This document shows positions 24,388-33,221 of a stretch of DNA of 64,000 nt, piece by piece. The stretch lies in the NCBI RefSeq assembly GCF_963662805.1, contig NZ_OY759869.1:302001-366000 (forward strand). Reading direction: 5' to 3'. Each line of letters starts with the position of its first letter. Within the stretch, counting starts at the first letter, position 1. The notes under the pieces are model-generated. The model had not been told where the DNA came from, ran no database searches, and worked only from the letters and a program-made list of their open reading frames with translations. The position numbers were made by a program, and so were the translations under genes. The stretch is from an uncultured Cohaesibacter sp. (GTDB lineage: Bacteria; Pseudomonadota; Alphaproteobacteria; Rhizobiales; Cohaesibacteraceae).

Positions 24388-26255
24388 TTCGGACCCAGCC
24401 CTTCGATGCCATCAAGCCAGCTTTGGGTGTGAATGTCCCAGTTGCTTTCTTCGATGAAGGTGGTGCAACTTTGTTTTGCTTGGGCGATATCGGCGTCAGT
24501 GAGATGGGAAATAACCGTTGCGATATTGCCGTATGTCGGATCTGCTTCAATGGTCCAGCCGATGCCGTATTCAGCAATAATTTTTCGGATTTCAACGGAT
24601 GGGGTTGCGAGGATTGGTACTCTGGCAGCCGGATATTCCCACAACTTGTTCGGGCCGCAGCCCCAGTGGTTGAGCGACGTGATCGGGTAGGGGATCACTC
24701 CAACGGTGGCCCCTTTTGTCCAGTCCAGAAGTTCAGATTGTGGCACTGCCGGAACGAACACCACCCTTGGCACGATCTGAAAAAACTCGGGGTTTTTTTG
24801 AAGAAGTTCTGTGAGGGCCAACTTCTTAGCAAGCTTCCAATCCTTGATCCGGATCTTGGCTTGAAAGCTGATGATCTGGTCTGCGTCGTGCATGATATCA
24901 TCAACCGCCTCCGAGAATTCTTCCGCGATCTTGAGTTGCATTCCTTGGGATTTGAATTTGTTGCGCTTTTGTGTTCGTTTTCTCAACGCAACATCAAATT
25001 GCTCAGCAGAGTTCCTGTACATGTTCGAGGGGCTGGTTTCGACAGATCCTGTCTCTTTCTGCCATTGCAGTTCCTCCCGCTCATCCCGAGCTTCAACTGC
25101 AGCATTTTCATGCCCCAAATTTCTCTCAAGATATCTGACGATCGATGCCTTGAAGTCCTCCAGTTGATCTGGTGACAGTTGCTTCAGAATCTGCGGCTCT
25201 TCGAACTCCTCGTTCAGCGCTTTTGCAATCTTCTTGATAGTGACCAGATCCTGACCTCCGCTGCCCATCAACACAACGGACCAATCGGCAGGCAAATTTC
25301 TAGCGGCGAGCACGACCTGGTCGACTTTGCGCTTCAAGGAAATGCCGCCTTGATAGAGCAGGATCTTCTGATCATCGGGGAGATTGGTTTTTGCATGCAG
25401 TCGGCCATCGTATTCGCTGACTGGTGGCTTGGGTACAGAATTCCACAAGACCGTGGATGCTCTTGTCATATCGGGATACTTTTCGAAATAGGTGTCCCTG
25501 ATTGTGGGGGTGACCGTGACAAAGAAGTCGACCTTGTCCAATAATTTCCGATGGATGCTTTTGTAAAAACGACAGACTAGTTCAGCATTCGCACCGGTTA
25601 CGTCGTCATAGAATTCATGTGCATCATAAACGAGCGAGACACCGAGTGCTTGCTTGGCATCTGCGCAGGCGGGCAAGGACAGGGCTTCATGACAGTAGAT
25701 CAGGTCCGGTTTGAGCTCGATGATGCGTTTGGCCTGAGTCTTGCGAATTGCCCGTACCTTCAGGACCATATTGAAATTGGCCTGGATCTGGTCGAAGGGC
25801 GACCAAATGTTTGAAGATAACTGTCTCAGTGTTTGTTCGATCGGCTTGCGGAATAATGCCAAAATCACAAGGATGGCAATGATATAGACGAATTCCTGCC
25901 AATAGCTCGCCAAATGCGAAGCGGTTCCGCTCCAGTCAATAGGCACGGCAGGTTGTCCGGTTCGGCTCGGGTCTTGCAGCAGACGGTATCCGGCTAGGAT
26001 TGATGCAATGGCCGCCAGTATGGCAATGGCAGAAACGCAGAACTCGATGGTTTGCCGCCACTTCGTCGTCTTGGCCTTGATGTCTTCGCGAAAGATCAGA
26101 ATGCTTTGACCGACGACCGATCTGTAACTCGGATTGTCGGCATCTTGAATGCCGACGACACTGACTTCATGACCTCTGCTTTCAAGAGATTTGGCTTGCT
26201 TGATGACACGTCCGTCCTTGACTGCAGAATTGGGTACAGCGGCAACGATTTTCAT
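24384..26255 (-). CDS. Family 4-like glycosyltransferase with membrane and charged insertions
   Basis: A 623-residue protein, far longer than usual GT4 enzymes (about 380). Residues 1-55 start a Rossmann fold (VVAAVPNSAVKDGRVIKQAK, then HEVSVVGIQ). Two hydrophobic segments follow (about 70-90 IAILAAIASILAGY; about 118-135 YIIAILVILALF). The donor region resumes with ELKPDLIYCHEALSLPACAD, LVYDAHEFYDDVTG and ILLYQGGISLKRKVDQVV. About residues 350-490 are a charged, helix-prone insertion without family resemblance, and GCGPNKLWEYPAARVPIL is the C-terminal nucleotide-sugar site. It probably sits at the inner membrane and adds a residue to the repeat unit containing ManNAc3NAcA. Translation of wbpI is coupled to its stop. 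Confidence 0.75.
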   Translation of the reverse strand: MKIVAAVPNSAVKDGRVIKQAKSLESRGHEVSVVGIQDADNPSYRSVVGQSILIFREDIKAKTTKWRQTIEFCVSAIAILAAIASILAGYRLLQDPSRTGQPAVPIDWSGTASHLASYWQEFVYIIAILVILALFRKPIEQTLRQLSSNIWSPFDQIQANFNMVLKVRAIRKTQAKRIIELKPDLIYCHEALSLPACADAKQALGVSLVYDAHEFYDDVTGANAELVCRFYKSIHRKLLDKVDFFVTVTPTIRDTYFEKYPDMTRASTVLWNSVPKPPVSEYDGRLHAKTNLPDDQKILLYQGGISLKRKVDQVVLAARNLPADWSVVLMGSGGQDLVTIKKIAKALNEEFEEPQILKQLSPDQLEDFKASIVRYLERNLGHENAAVEARDEREELQWQKETGSVETSPSNMYRNSAEQFDVALRKRTQKRNKFKSQGMQLKIAEEFSEAVDDIMHDADQIISFQAKIRIKDWKLAKKLALTELLQKNPEFFQIVPRVVFVPAVPQSELLDWTKGATVGVIPYPITSLNHWGCGPNKLWEYPAARVPILATPSVEIRKIIAEYGIGWTIEADPTYGNIATVISHLTDADIAQAKQSCTTFIEESNWDIHTQSWLDGIEGLGPK

Positions 26256-26368
26256 GAAGATATATCCATCGTGGTAATTGATCGGATTCTTTTGAGTAGC
26301 TTTTGGACCATTGCTGAGAGCTTGTGATGCACGGCTGAAGATGCTCCCAAAATCGGCAACGTTGAAAT

Positions 26369-27592
26369 CTAAGGGCTTTCTGTCTGGAGGATGAACTCCG
26401 ACAAGGCCTTGGCGTAGTTTGACTTTTTTAATTTCTGGATCCGGGTGTTGTTGTCAGGCGTATCCATGTGTTCTCCAAGTGGAGCGGCACCGGCCCCTTT
26501 GACGAATTCATCCAGCTGGATGGAGTTCGTGTGGCTTTTGAGAAGGTCTGAGCTGTGAAGGCCGTCCTGATACAGGATGGGAAGACCGTATTGGATATAT
26601 TGGAAAAGTTTGTTGGAGACGGAGAACCTATAGCTCAGGCAACAATCGCGCGGGGTCAGCCAACCGATGACGGAGGCATATTGCTTTGCCCTTTGCTGAA
26701 AATCCGCATCATAAGATCCAAAATGGAATGTCACATTGGAGCGGGCGGAGTAGCGTTTGGCATTCTGCTGCTGTTTGTGCGTGTCTTCAGGGCAATAGAG
26801 GATGACATCGAGATCCGCGACCCGCTCACTGAGCTTGAGGAGCTGGTCAATCCCTCTGCCAGCAATCAAGCTGCCGATATAGAGTATGGCGCGCCGCGGG
26901 GATATCTTGGAAAAGGTGACGGGGCGGGTGTCTTCGTAGAAATTATTGCACACCAATCGATAGCTAACCGGCTTGTTCTTTCTTGAAAACAGCTTGATGT
27001 ACCCAAGGCAAGGAGAGCTGACCGAAATGATGAGGGTGGCCTCGCTCGAGAGCATGCGTTCATAGGCGGTGGTCAGCAGGGCGCAGAGCAGACTGTTGTT
27101 CTTGCGGTTGCGGAATGCGCCGAGCTCGTGGGCATCATAGATCAGCCTGAGGTGGGGAGCGGTCTTTCCGATTGCGTGGGCAAAGCTGAGAGACTTGAGA
27201 TCGTGGGCGTGTATGTGGCTGTAAGGGGAGAATGTCCCCGGATTGGTGCAGGCATATACGAATCCCTTGTAGGCATAATAAAGGGTCTCCCTCCAAAAGC
27301 CCTTGTGCAGCCAGAGGTGCCTCAGCCGGTAACGCGCGACATTCCGGCTTTTGCAGAACCGGGCAAAGCGGGACGCGATCACAAGGGCTTCCCAAGGCCA
27401 CGCGAGGCAGAGAAACAAGAGGTGTTTCAGCGTGTGGGCATGGACATAGCATTTGACCATATCGCTTGTGAGCGGCTTGTAGGAGGAGAGTATGTCAACG
27501 TCCCAGCCCAGTCTCTTGTAAGCCTCGATGCAAGCCAGAACGCGTTGGTCGGTGTCTATCGGTTGATCAACTATCATCAGGCATCTCGGCAT
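26369..27592 (-). CDS. Family 4-like glycosyltransferase
   Basis: A 407-residue glycosyltransferase of GT-B fold. N-terminal domain: MIVDQPIDTDQRVLACIEAY, then a hydrophobic patch LLFLCLAWPWEALVIA that may bind the membrane, and HIHAHDLKSLSFAHAIG with LIYDAHELGAF. C-terminal domain: RRAILYIGSLIAGRGIDQLL and SNKLFQYIQYGLPILYQD, which holds the usual nucleotide-sugar-binding helix. It lies 16 bp behind wbpE and 113 bp ahead of the next glycosyltransferase. Donor and acceptor are unknown; given the operon it should build a lipid-linked repeat of a surface glycan. No good Shine-Dalgarno sequence is seen. Confidence 0.82.
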   Translation of the reverse strand: MPRCLMIVDQPIDTDQRVLACIEAYKRLGWDVDILSSYKPLTSDMVKCYVHAHTLKHLLFLCLAWPWEALVIASRFARFCKSRNVARYRLRHLWLHKGFWRETLYYAYKGFVYACTNPGTFSPYSHIHAHDLKSLSFAHAIGKTAPHLRLIYDAHELGAFRNRKNNSLLCALLTTAYERMLSSEATLIISVSSPCLGYIKLFSRKNKPVSYRLVCNNFYEDTRPVTFSKISPRRAILYIGSLIAGRGIDQLLKLSERVADLDVILYCPEDTHKQQQNAKRYSARSNVTFHFGSYDADFQQRAKQYASVIGWLTPRDCCLSYRFSVSNKLFQYIQYGLPILYQDGLHSSDLLKSHTNSIQLDEFVKGAGAAPLGEHMDTPDNNTRIQKLKKSNYAKALSEFILQTESP

Positions 27593-27608
27593 AGGGTATC
27601 AGCTTCGA

Positions 27609-28736
27609 TCAGAGGGCGGAGACAGCGCGCTTCAGCGCATGGATAACGAGGTCTTGGCTGGCAAGAGACAGATAGGGATGCATCGGCAGAGCGAAAATTC
27701 GTCTGGCGATGTCTTCTGATGTGGCACAGCCGTCAGGGTCTTGCGGAAAGTGCTTGTAGGCGGGCTGCTGATTGAGTGGCTTCGGGTAGTAGATCGCCGT
27801 CGGTATGCCTTCCGCCTTCAGGCTCTCCATCAGGGCGGCCCGCTGCGGCTCGTTCCTTGCCTTCAGACAATATTGCGCCCAGACGCTCCTGCGTCCCTCC
27901 GGGACGGTCGGTGTCTCGATAAAGTCTCTGAGATGCCGGGAATAGCGCTCCGCGATCTGATTGCGCTTTTCTATTTCGCCCTCAAAGATCGCGAGCTTTT
28001 CGAGCAGGATGGCTGCCTGCAGGGTATCAAGGCGGGAGTTGATGCCGATCCTGACATTCTCGTATTTTTCCAGCCCCTTGCCGTGAATGCGATAGCTGTC
28101 GATCATGGCGGCCCATTCGTCCTTGTCTGTGAACAGGGCTCCGCCATCGCCATAACACCCCAATGGCTTAGCGGGGAAGAAGGAGGTCGTGGTGATATCG
28201 GCGAGGGTGCCGGTCATTCGGTCCTTGTCGATGCCGCCAAATCCTTGGGCTGAATCGCCAAGAACGACCATCCCCTCCGCTCGTGCGATGGGGTTGATGG
28301 CGTCGTAATCGGCAGGCAGGCCGAACAGATCGACCGGCATGACGGCTGCCGGTTTGAGGCCAAGCTCCCTCGCGTGGATGATGGAGCGTTTGAGGCTCTC
28401 GACATCCAGTATGAAGGTGTCGGGGTCTATATCGACAAAGAAAGGGACAGCGCCGACCTGAGGGACCACTTCCGCCGACGAGGCGAAGGTGAAGGCCGGG
28501 ACGAAGACAGCGCATCCCTTCCCAATGTTCCATGCCATCAGTGCCAGTTGCAGGGCGTCGGTGCCGTTAGCGCAAGTGATCGCATGTCTGGCCCCGCAAA
28601 ACTGGCCAAGCTTTTCCTCGAGGTCCTTCACTTCCGGGCCCATGATGTATTGGCCATGGCTCAACACTGTCTGGATGCGCGCGTCCAGCCTGTCCTTGAT
28701 GTGGGCTTGCTGGGCGTGAAGGTCGATGAGCTGCAT
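27609..28736 (-). CDS. wbpE: DegT/DnrJ/EryC1 aminotransferase, WbpE-like
   Basis: A 375-residue PLP-dependent sugar aminotransferase. It shows LEEKLGQFCGARHAITCANGTDALQLAL at the N-terminal cofactor cup, VPAFTFASSAEVVPQVGAVPFFVD, VMPVDLFGLPADYD, and the Schiff-base lysine in TTSFFPAKPLGCYGDGGALF (Lys-Pro-Leu-Gly as in WbpE). In the pathway it transfers an amino group from glutamate to the 3-keto group of UDP-GlcNAcA made by WbpB. It stands 35 bp behind wbpD. All expected family motifs are present and the length is normal. Confidence 0.92.
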   Translation of the reverse strand: MQLIDLHAQQAHIKDRLDARIQTVLSHGQYIMGPEVKDLEEKLGQFCGARHAITCANGTDALQLALMAWNIGKGCAVFVPAFTFASSAEVVPQVGAVPFFVDIDPDTFILDVESLKRSIIHARELGLKPAAVMPVDLFGLPADYDAINPIARAEGMVVLGDSAQGFGGIDKDRMTGTLADITTTSFFPAKPLGCYGDGGALFTDKDEWAAMIDSYRIHGKGLEKYENVRIGINSRLDTLQAAILLEKLAIFEGEIEKRNQIAERYSRHLRDFIETPTVPEGRRSVWAQYCLKARNEPQRAALMESLKAEGIPTAIYYPKPLNQQPAYKHFPQDPDGCATSEDIARRIFALPMHPYLSLASQDLVIHALKRAVSAL

Positions 28737-28771
28737 GGTTTGCTTTCAGGGCTTATGGATTGCGGGTCTGG

Positions 28772-29338
28772 TCAAAGCGCAAGGAGGCGACCGTCTTTCT
28801 CTTGATAGGCTTCGCCGGTGCGCGGGCAGATCAGATCCTCTCCGAGACGTTCCCCCGTCCGACTGACCCAACCGATCTGTCGACCGGGAACGCCTGCGAT
28901 CAGGGCATGATCGGGGACATCGTGCGTCACGACGGCACCGGCCGCGATCATGCAGTAGGCGCCGAGGGTGTTACCGCAGACGATGGTCGCATTGGCGCCG
29001 ATGGTGGCGCCCTTTCGGACAAGAGTAAGGCCGAATTCTCTCTTGCGTTCGACATGCGCCCTCGGGGTCAGGACATTGGTGAAGACACAGGACGGACCGC
29101 AGAAGACATCCTCTTCCAGCGTGACGCCCTTATAGAGGGCAACGTTGTTCTGGACTTTGCAGCCATCTCCGATGGAGACGTCCGGGCCGACCATGACATT
29201 CTGGCCGAGCACACAATTCCTGCCGATCTTTGCATTCGACTGAACATGCACGAAATGCCAGATGCGGCTGCCATCTCCAATCTGGACATTGTCGTCGATC
29301 CAGGCACTTTCATGAATGAAGATTGTCTCGCTGGTCAT
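28772..29338 (-). CDS. wbpD: UDP-amino-sugar N-acetyltransferase, WbpD-like (left-handed beta-helix)
   Basis: A 188-residue trimeric hexapeptide-repeat acetyltransferase. Repeats begin with IHESAWIDDNVQIGDGSRI and continue NAKIGRNCVLGQNVMVGPDV, GDGCKVQNNVALYKGVTLEE, VFCGPSCVFTNVLTPRAHVE, TLVRKGATIGANATIVCGNT and GAYCMIAAGAVVTHDVPDHA, ending with GVPGRQIGWVSRTGERL. This matches the WbpD/WlbB group, which acetylates the 3-amino group of UDP-GlcNAc3NA from acetyl-CoA to give UDP-GlcNAc3NAcA. The start overlaps the wbpB stop by 4 bp. Confidence 0.92.
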   Translation of the reverse strand: MTSETIFIHESAWIDDNVQIGDGSRIWHFVHVQSNAKIGRNCVLGQNVMVGPDVSIGDGCKVQNNVALYKGVTLEEDVFCGPSCVFTNVLTPRAHVERKREFGLTLVRKGATIGANATIVCGNTLGAYCMIAAGAVVTHDVPDHALIAGVPGRQIGWVSRTGERLGEDLICPRTGEAYQEKDGRLLAL

Positions 29339-30285
29339 GAGGCAAGAACCTTGACGAAGTCCGGATGTTGCTCTCCCCGGTGCGGCTCAATCGGGGCTGT
29401 GCGAATGTGATCGACCAGTTCAATCGATGGGCGGACAGCCTCTAGGTCATAGCCATTGCCTTGAAGGATCGACTGATAGCTTTTGGTGTGAAGGTCCGTG
29501 AAGCCGCCGGAAAATTCGATCTCCTCTCCTTCAACGGTGATCGAGCGATGGGTGGACTGGCCGTCCGGTGTATGGGCCGGGAGGTGGTTTCGGTTGATCG
29601 ACAGGACCCAGCGCACACGGGCCTTGTCGAATTCGAGATAGCCGGCGGCGGCATCCTGAGCCCGATGGTGCACGATATTCTCTTTCGGGGCACCAAAGAC
29701 ATAGCCGAGCATGTCGTAGAAATGGACCCCGATGTTGGTTGCGATGCCGCCGGACTTGTCCTCTCGGCCCTTCCATGATGCATGGTACCATGAGCCCCGC
29801 GAGGTGAAATAGCCAAGGTCCACTTCGTAAGTTTTGTCGGGATCACCCTTGGCGATCCTGTTGCGCAGGGCTTCGATTGCCGGGTGCAGGCGCAGCTGCA
29901 GAATGGAATTGACCTTGCCGCCGGTCTCTTGCTGCAAGCTCTCGAGATCATCAAGTTCAACCGGTGTCAGGACGAGAGGTTTCTCGCAGATCGCTTGCAT
30001 TCCGGCCCTCAGAGAAAAGCCGATGTGGTGCTTGTGCAGGTAATTGGGAGTGCAGATCGAGGCGAAATCAATTGCGCGGCCTTTGCTTCGCTCCGCATGC
30101 ACGAAGCTTTCGAACAGTTCGAATTCGGTGAAAAACCGCGTGTCCGGGAAGTAGCTGTCCATGATGCCGACGCTGTCGTTGATATCAAACGCAGCGCTCA
30201 GGGTACCGCCTGTCTCCGAGATGGCCTTGAGGTGGCGGGGGGCAATGTAGCCAGCGGCGCCGATGAGTGCGTGATGTTTCGACAT
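29335..30285 (-). CDS. wbpB: Gfo/Idh/MocA dehydrogenase, WbpB-like
   Basis: A 316-residue NAD(H)-dependent oxidoreductase. It begins HHALIGAAGYIAPRHLKAI, the Rossmann motif, with FDINDSVGIMDSYFP after the second strand; FASICTPNYLHKHHIGFSLR and CEKPLVLTPVELDDL carry the EKP motif; GGIATNIGVHFYDMLGYVFG is the catalytic His region of WbpB/WlbA. It oxidises C3 of UDP-GlcNAcA to the 3-keto sugar for WbpE. The ATG at 30285 is chosen because upstream residues of the longer frame overlap wbpA and the Rossmann strand starts straight after it. It is 10 bp behind wbpA. Confidence 0.92.
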   Translation of the reverse strand: MSKHHALIGAAGYIAPRHLKAISETGGTLSAAFDINDSVGIMDSYFPDTRFFTEFELFESFVHAERSKGRAIDFASICTPNYLHKHHIGFSLRAGMQAICEKPLVLTPVELDDLESLQQETGGKVNSILQLRLHPAIEALRNRIAKGDPDKTYEVDLGYFTSRGSWYHASWKGREDKSGGIATNIGVHFYDMLGYVFGAPKENIVHHRAQDAAAGYLEFDKARVRWVLSINRNHLPAHTPDGQSTHRSITVEGEEIEFSGGFTDLHTKSYQSILQGNGYDLEAVRPSIELVDHIRTAPIEPHRGEQHPDFVKVLAS

Positions 30286-30295
30286 TTCCACGTCC

Positions 30296-31591
30296 CTAGG
30301 CCCGGATGATGTTGGCGTTGTTGCGATACTTGCCGCGGGTATCAATGAGAATGTCGGAGTTTGCTTCGATCATCTTGTAATCGAAGTCGTTGTGATCGGT
30401 CAGCAGGATCACGGCGTCATAGGATGCGATGGTTTCAGGGCAGAGGTCGATGGATTCCAGATTGAAGGCATGATCCCGCATTTTCGGAAAGGCGGAAACA
30501 TAGGGATCCGAATAGGAGACGACCGCTCCCCATTCATACAGAAGCTTCAGGACCGTTACCGATGGGCTTTCGCGCACATCGTCGACATTGCGTTTGTAGG
30601 CGATGCCCAGAGCCAGAATTTTGGCACCGTTCATCGATTTCCCTTTGGTATTGAGCGCCTGCACGACCTTGGTGGCGACATATTGCGGCATGGAGGCGTT
30701 GATCTCGCCGGCCAGTTCAATGAAGCGGGTGTGCAGGCCGAATTCCCGGGCTTTCCATGTCAGGTAGAAGGGATCAATGGGAATGCAATGGCCCCCGACA
30801 CCCGGCCCCGGATAGTAGGCGGTGTAGCCGAAGGGTTTGGTTTTTGCGGCGTCAATCACTTCAAAGATATCGAGCCCCATTGCCTCGGCGACGATCTTCA
30901 GCTCGTTGACCAGACCGATGTTGACCGAGCGGTAGATATTCTCGACAAGCTTCACCATTTCTGCAGTTTGGGTTGAGCTAACAGGCACGATGGTGTCGAT
31001 GAAACTGCCGTAAAGGGCCTTACCTGCCTCAAGGCAGCGAGGGGATTTTCCACCCACGATCTTGGGAATGGTCTGGGGCGTGAAATGGGTGTTGCCCGGA
31101 TCCTCCCGCTCGGGCGAGTAGACGAGGTAGAAATCCTCGCCGACCGTCAAGCCAGCCTTTGCGATATAGGGCAGCAACAACTCTTCCGTTGTTCCCGGCC
31201 AAGTGGTGCTTTCCAGAGAGAGCAGTTGCTCCTCGCGAAAATGGGGAGCGATCAGTTCAGTCGTTGACGTGACGAAGCTTAGGTCCGGTTCGCGGGATTT
31301 GTTGAGCGGTGTGGGCACGCAGATGATCAGAGCATCACATTCCTTTGACCGGCTGAAGTCTCCTGTCGCCTCAAATCCGGCATCGACCATTTTGGCGATA
31401 TCAGCGTCACGAATATATTTGATCGGGCTCTTTCTGGCGTTCAATCCTTCGATGCGCTGAGGCAAAATATCAAAGCCAACGACTCTAAAACCGGCTTTCG
31501 AACTTGACAGTGCCAAGGGGATGCCGACATAGCCAAGACCGATTATCCCTATGATTGCGTTGCGGTTTCTGATTTTCTCGAGGAGGCTCAT
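30296..31591 (-). CDS. wbpA: UDP-N-acetylglucosamine 6-dehydrogenase, WbpA-like
   Basis: A 431-residue nucleotide-sugar dehydrogenase that oxidises UDP-GlcNAc to UDP-GlcNAcA with two NAD+. N-terminal Rossmann motif GIIGLGYVGIPLALSSSKAG; catalytic regions ESTTWPGTTEELLLPYIAK, SPEREDPGN and TAEMVKLVENIYRSVNIGLV; the active-site cysteine is in PGPGVGGHCIPIDPFYL; the C-terminal UDP-binding domain has GIAYKRNVDDVRESPSV. The PSEREDPGN-like stretch and GGHCIPIDP are shared by WbpA/WbpO-type enzymes. First gene of the minus-strand polysaccharide operon; 344 bp of non-coding DNA upstream should hold the promoter. Confidence 0.94.
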   Translation of the reverse strand: MSLLEKIRNRNAIIGIIGLGYVGIPLALSSSKAGFRVVGFDILPQRIEGLNARKSPIKYIRDADIAKMVDAGFEATGDFSRSKECDALIICVPTPLNKSREPDLSFVTSTTELIAPHFREEQLLSLESTTWPGTTEELLLPYIAKAGLTVGEDFYLVYSPEREDPGNTHFTPQTIPKIVGGKSPRCLEAGKALYGSFIDTIVPVSSTQTAEMVKLVENIYRSVNIGLVNELKIVAEAMGLDIFEVIDAAKTKPFGYTAYYPGPGVGGHCIPIDPFYLTWKAREFGLHTRFIELAGEINASMPQYVATKVVQALNTKGKSMNGAKILALGIAYKRNVDDVRESPSVTVLKLLYEWGAVVSYSDPYVSAFPKMRDHAFNLESIDLCPETIASYDAVILLTDHNDFDYKMIEANSDILIDTRGKYRNNANIIRA

Positions 31592-31935
31592 CTTAGTATT
31601 CTTCGTGCTGTTGAGACGGGGTTGGTTGCACGATGGAATACCTTAATAAAAGTTGTATGACAATGGTTATTACTACTATTTAGTGTAACCGTTCCACGTC
31701 ACCCGCATGAACAATTTGTCGCATGTCAGCGGCTTCCTTCCTTAAAGGCAGGGTGAGGCGCTTGAGCGCAGTGCTGACAACCGTGCTGTGATGAGAGATC
31801 AAATTTTGGGGGGATTGGACTTGTCGCGTTCGAATAGCTGAGCGAACGCAGATCGGTCGTTGTCATGCCCCCCGACATGTCGGGGGGCATGAGCCTTGTG
31901 TCGTTCCGTGGGCTTTATCGCACTGAGGCGAAAAG
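31592..31935. promoter_or_regulatory. Non-coding gap holding the wbp promoter
   Basis: No gene is supported in this 344-bp gap. It must contain the promoter of the minus-strand wbp operon. On the minus strand TTGTCA is followed about 17 nt later by TATTCC around 31630-31670, a weak candidate. The half near 31864 holds a perfect palindrome listed separately. Confidence 0.4.
31864..31891. terminator. 28-bp perfect palindrome, terminator or regulatory site
   Basis: A perfect palindrome with arms CATGCCCCCCGACA and its complement, centred between 31877 and 31878, lies 45 bp beyond the aldo/keto reductase stop. As RNA it folds from either strand, with a very GC-rich stem. No T-run follows on either side, so it is an atypical terminator; a dimeric protein-binding site is possible. 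Confidence 0.5.
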
Positions 31936-32967
31936 CTACAGCGCGGTTGATACCTTCCAGAGATCGGTGTTGCCATCATGGGCATATTGATCGATCTCTG
32001 CGAGTTCTTCTGGTGTGAAGTCCAGAGTGTCGAGGGCGCTGAGGGAGTTGGCCAGCTGGTCGACGGTTCTGGCTCCGATCAGGGATGAGGTGACCCGTGG
32101 ATCTCTGAGGCTCCAGGCGATGGCCATCTGGGCCAGGGTCTGGCCGCGCCGTTCGGCGATGGCGTTCAGTGCGCGAATGCGGCCAAGGACATCATCTGTC
32201 AGGCTGCTCGGATCGAGGGACCCGCCGCGGGTCGCACGTGTATCCTCGGGGATGCCGTTGAGATATTTCGAGGTGAGTAGGCCCTGTGCCAGTGGTGAGA
32301 AGGCGATACAGCCGGTGCCGAGCTCTTCGAGCGTGTCGAGAAGACCATCTTCGATCCAGCGGTTGAACATGGAATAATTGGGCTGATGGATGAAGAGCGG
32401 GACGCGTTCTTCGGCCAGAATGGCCGCTGCCTTGCGGGTCAATTCAGGTGAGTAGCTCGAAATGCCCACATAGAGCGCCTTGCCCTGTCTGTGCAGATGA
32501 GCCAGCGCCCCCATGGTTTCTTCAAGCGGCGTGGTCGGATCGACGCGGTGCGAGTAGAAGATGTCGACATAGTCGAGCCCCATGCGCTTGAGCGATTGGT
32601 CGAGGCTGGCGATGAGATATTTGCGGCTGCCGCCGATATCGCCATAGGGACCGGGCCACATGTCCCAACCGGCCTTGGTGGAGATGATCATCTCATCGCG
32701 ATAGGGCGCAAAGTCGCTGACCATCATGCGACCGAAATTCTCTTCCGCCGAGCCGTAGGGAGGGCCGTAATTGTTGGCGAGATCGAAATGGGTGATGCCG
32801 TGGTCAAAGGCGTGGCGCAGGATCGCCCGCCCGGTTTCATAAACATCCTCGCCGCCGAAATTCTGCCAAAGGCCGAGGGAAATGGCGGGCAGGTCGATGC
32901 CGCTTCGGCCGCATCGGCGGTATCGCATGTTTGTTTGATAGCGTTCAGCTGCTGCCTGATAGGGCAT
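31936..32967 (-). CDS. Aldo/keto reductase (YghZ / glyceraldehyde-3-phosphate reductase-like)
   Basis: A 343-residue NADPH-dependent TIM-barrel reductase of the AKR14/potassium-channel-beta type. The catalytic tetrad can be placed: Asp in ITHFDLANNYGPPYGSAE, Tyr in the same motif, Lys in MIISTKAGWDMWPGPYGD and His in VDIFYSHRVDPTTPLEETM. The nucleotide-binding part near the end is SSLIGARTVDQLANSL. E. coli YghZ, with the same WPGPYGD signature, reduces methylglyoxal and L-glyceraldehyde-3-phosphate. GGAGG sits 8 nt before the start at 32967. It stands alone between the polysaccharide operon and a LysR gene. Confidence 0.92.
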   Translation of the reverse strand: MPYQAAAERYQTNMRYRRCGRSGIDLPAISLGLWQNFGGEDVYETGRAILRHAFDHGITHFDLANNYGPPYGSAEENFGRMMVSDFAPYRDEMIISTKAGWDMWPGPYGDIGGSRKYLIASLDQSLKRMGLDYVDIFYSHRVDPTTPLEETMGALAHLHRQGKALYVGISSYSPELTRKAAAILAEERVPLFIHQPNYSMFNRWIEDGLLDTLEELGTGCIAFSPLAQGLLTSKYLNGIPEDTRATRGGSLDPSSLTDDVLGRIRALNAIAERRGQTLAQMAIAWSLRDPRVTSSLIGARTVDQLANSLSALDTLDFTPEELAEIDQYAHDGNTDLWKVSTAL

Positions 32968-33221
32968 GGTGGAAACCTCCGAATATCAATTTCGTTTCAT
33001 CCCTCGTTGTGGCGCGGATCGCCCGGGGATGTCCGTCCATGCAATCATATGGCCTGAGGCTCACGAGACAATGAAAAAGGCGACAAAGGGCAGTCAATGC
33101 ATCGTTGAAGAGAATTCAACGAAGTGGCCATATAGGATGTGTTACAACCAAGGCCAGAAAGATCTGAAAGGCGGTCACTGACGGGAAGGATGGACGCGAA
33201 CGGCTGGGGCGTGCGGAGGCG

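Noticed and set aside
24423..25175. 250-codon plus-strand frame opposite the large glycosyltransferase
   Set aside because: No domain, cysteine- and phenylalanine-rich shadow translation; the minus strand carries the glycosyltransferase motifs on both sides.
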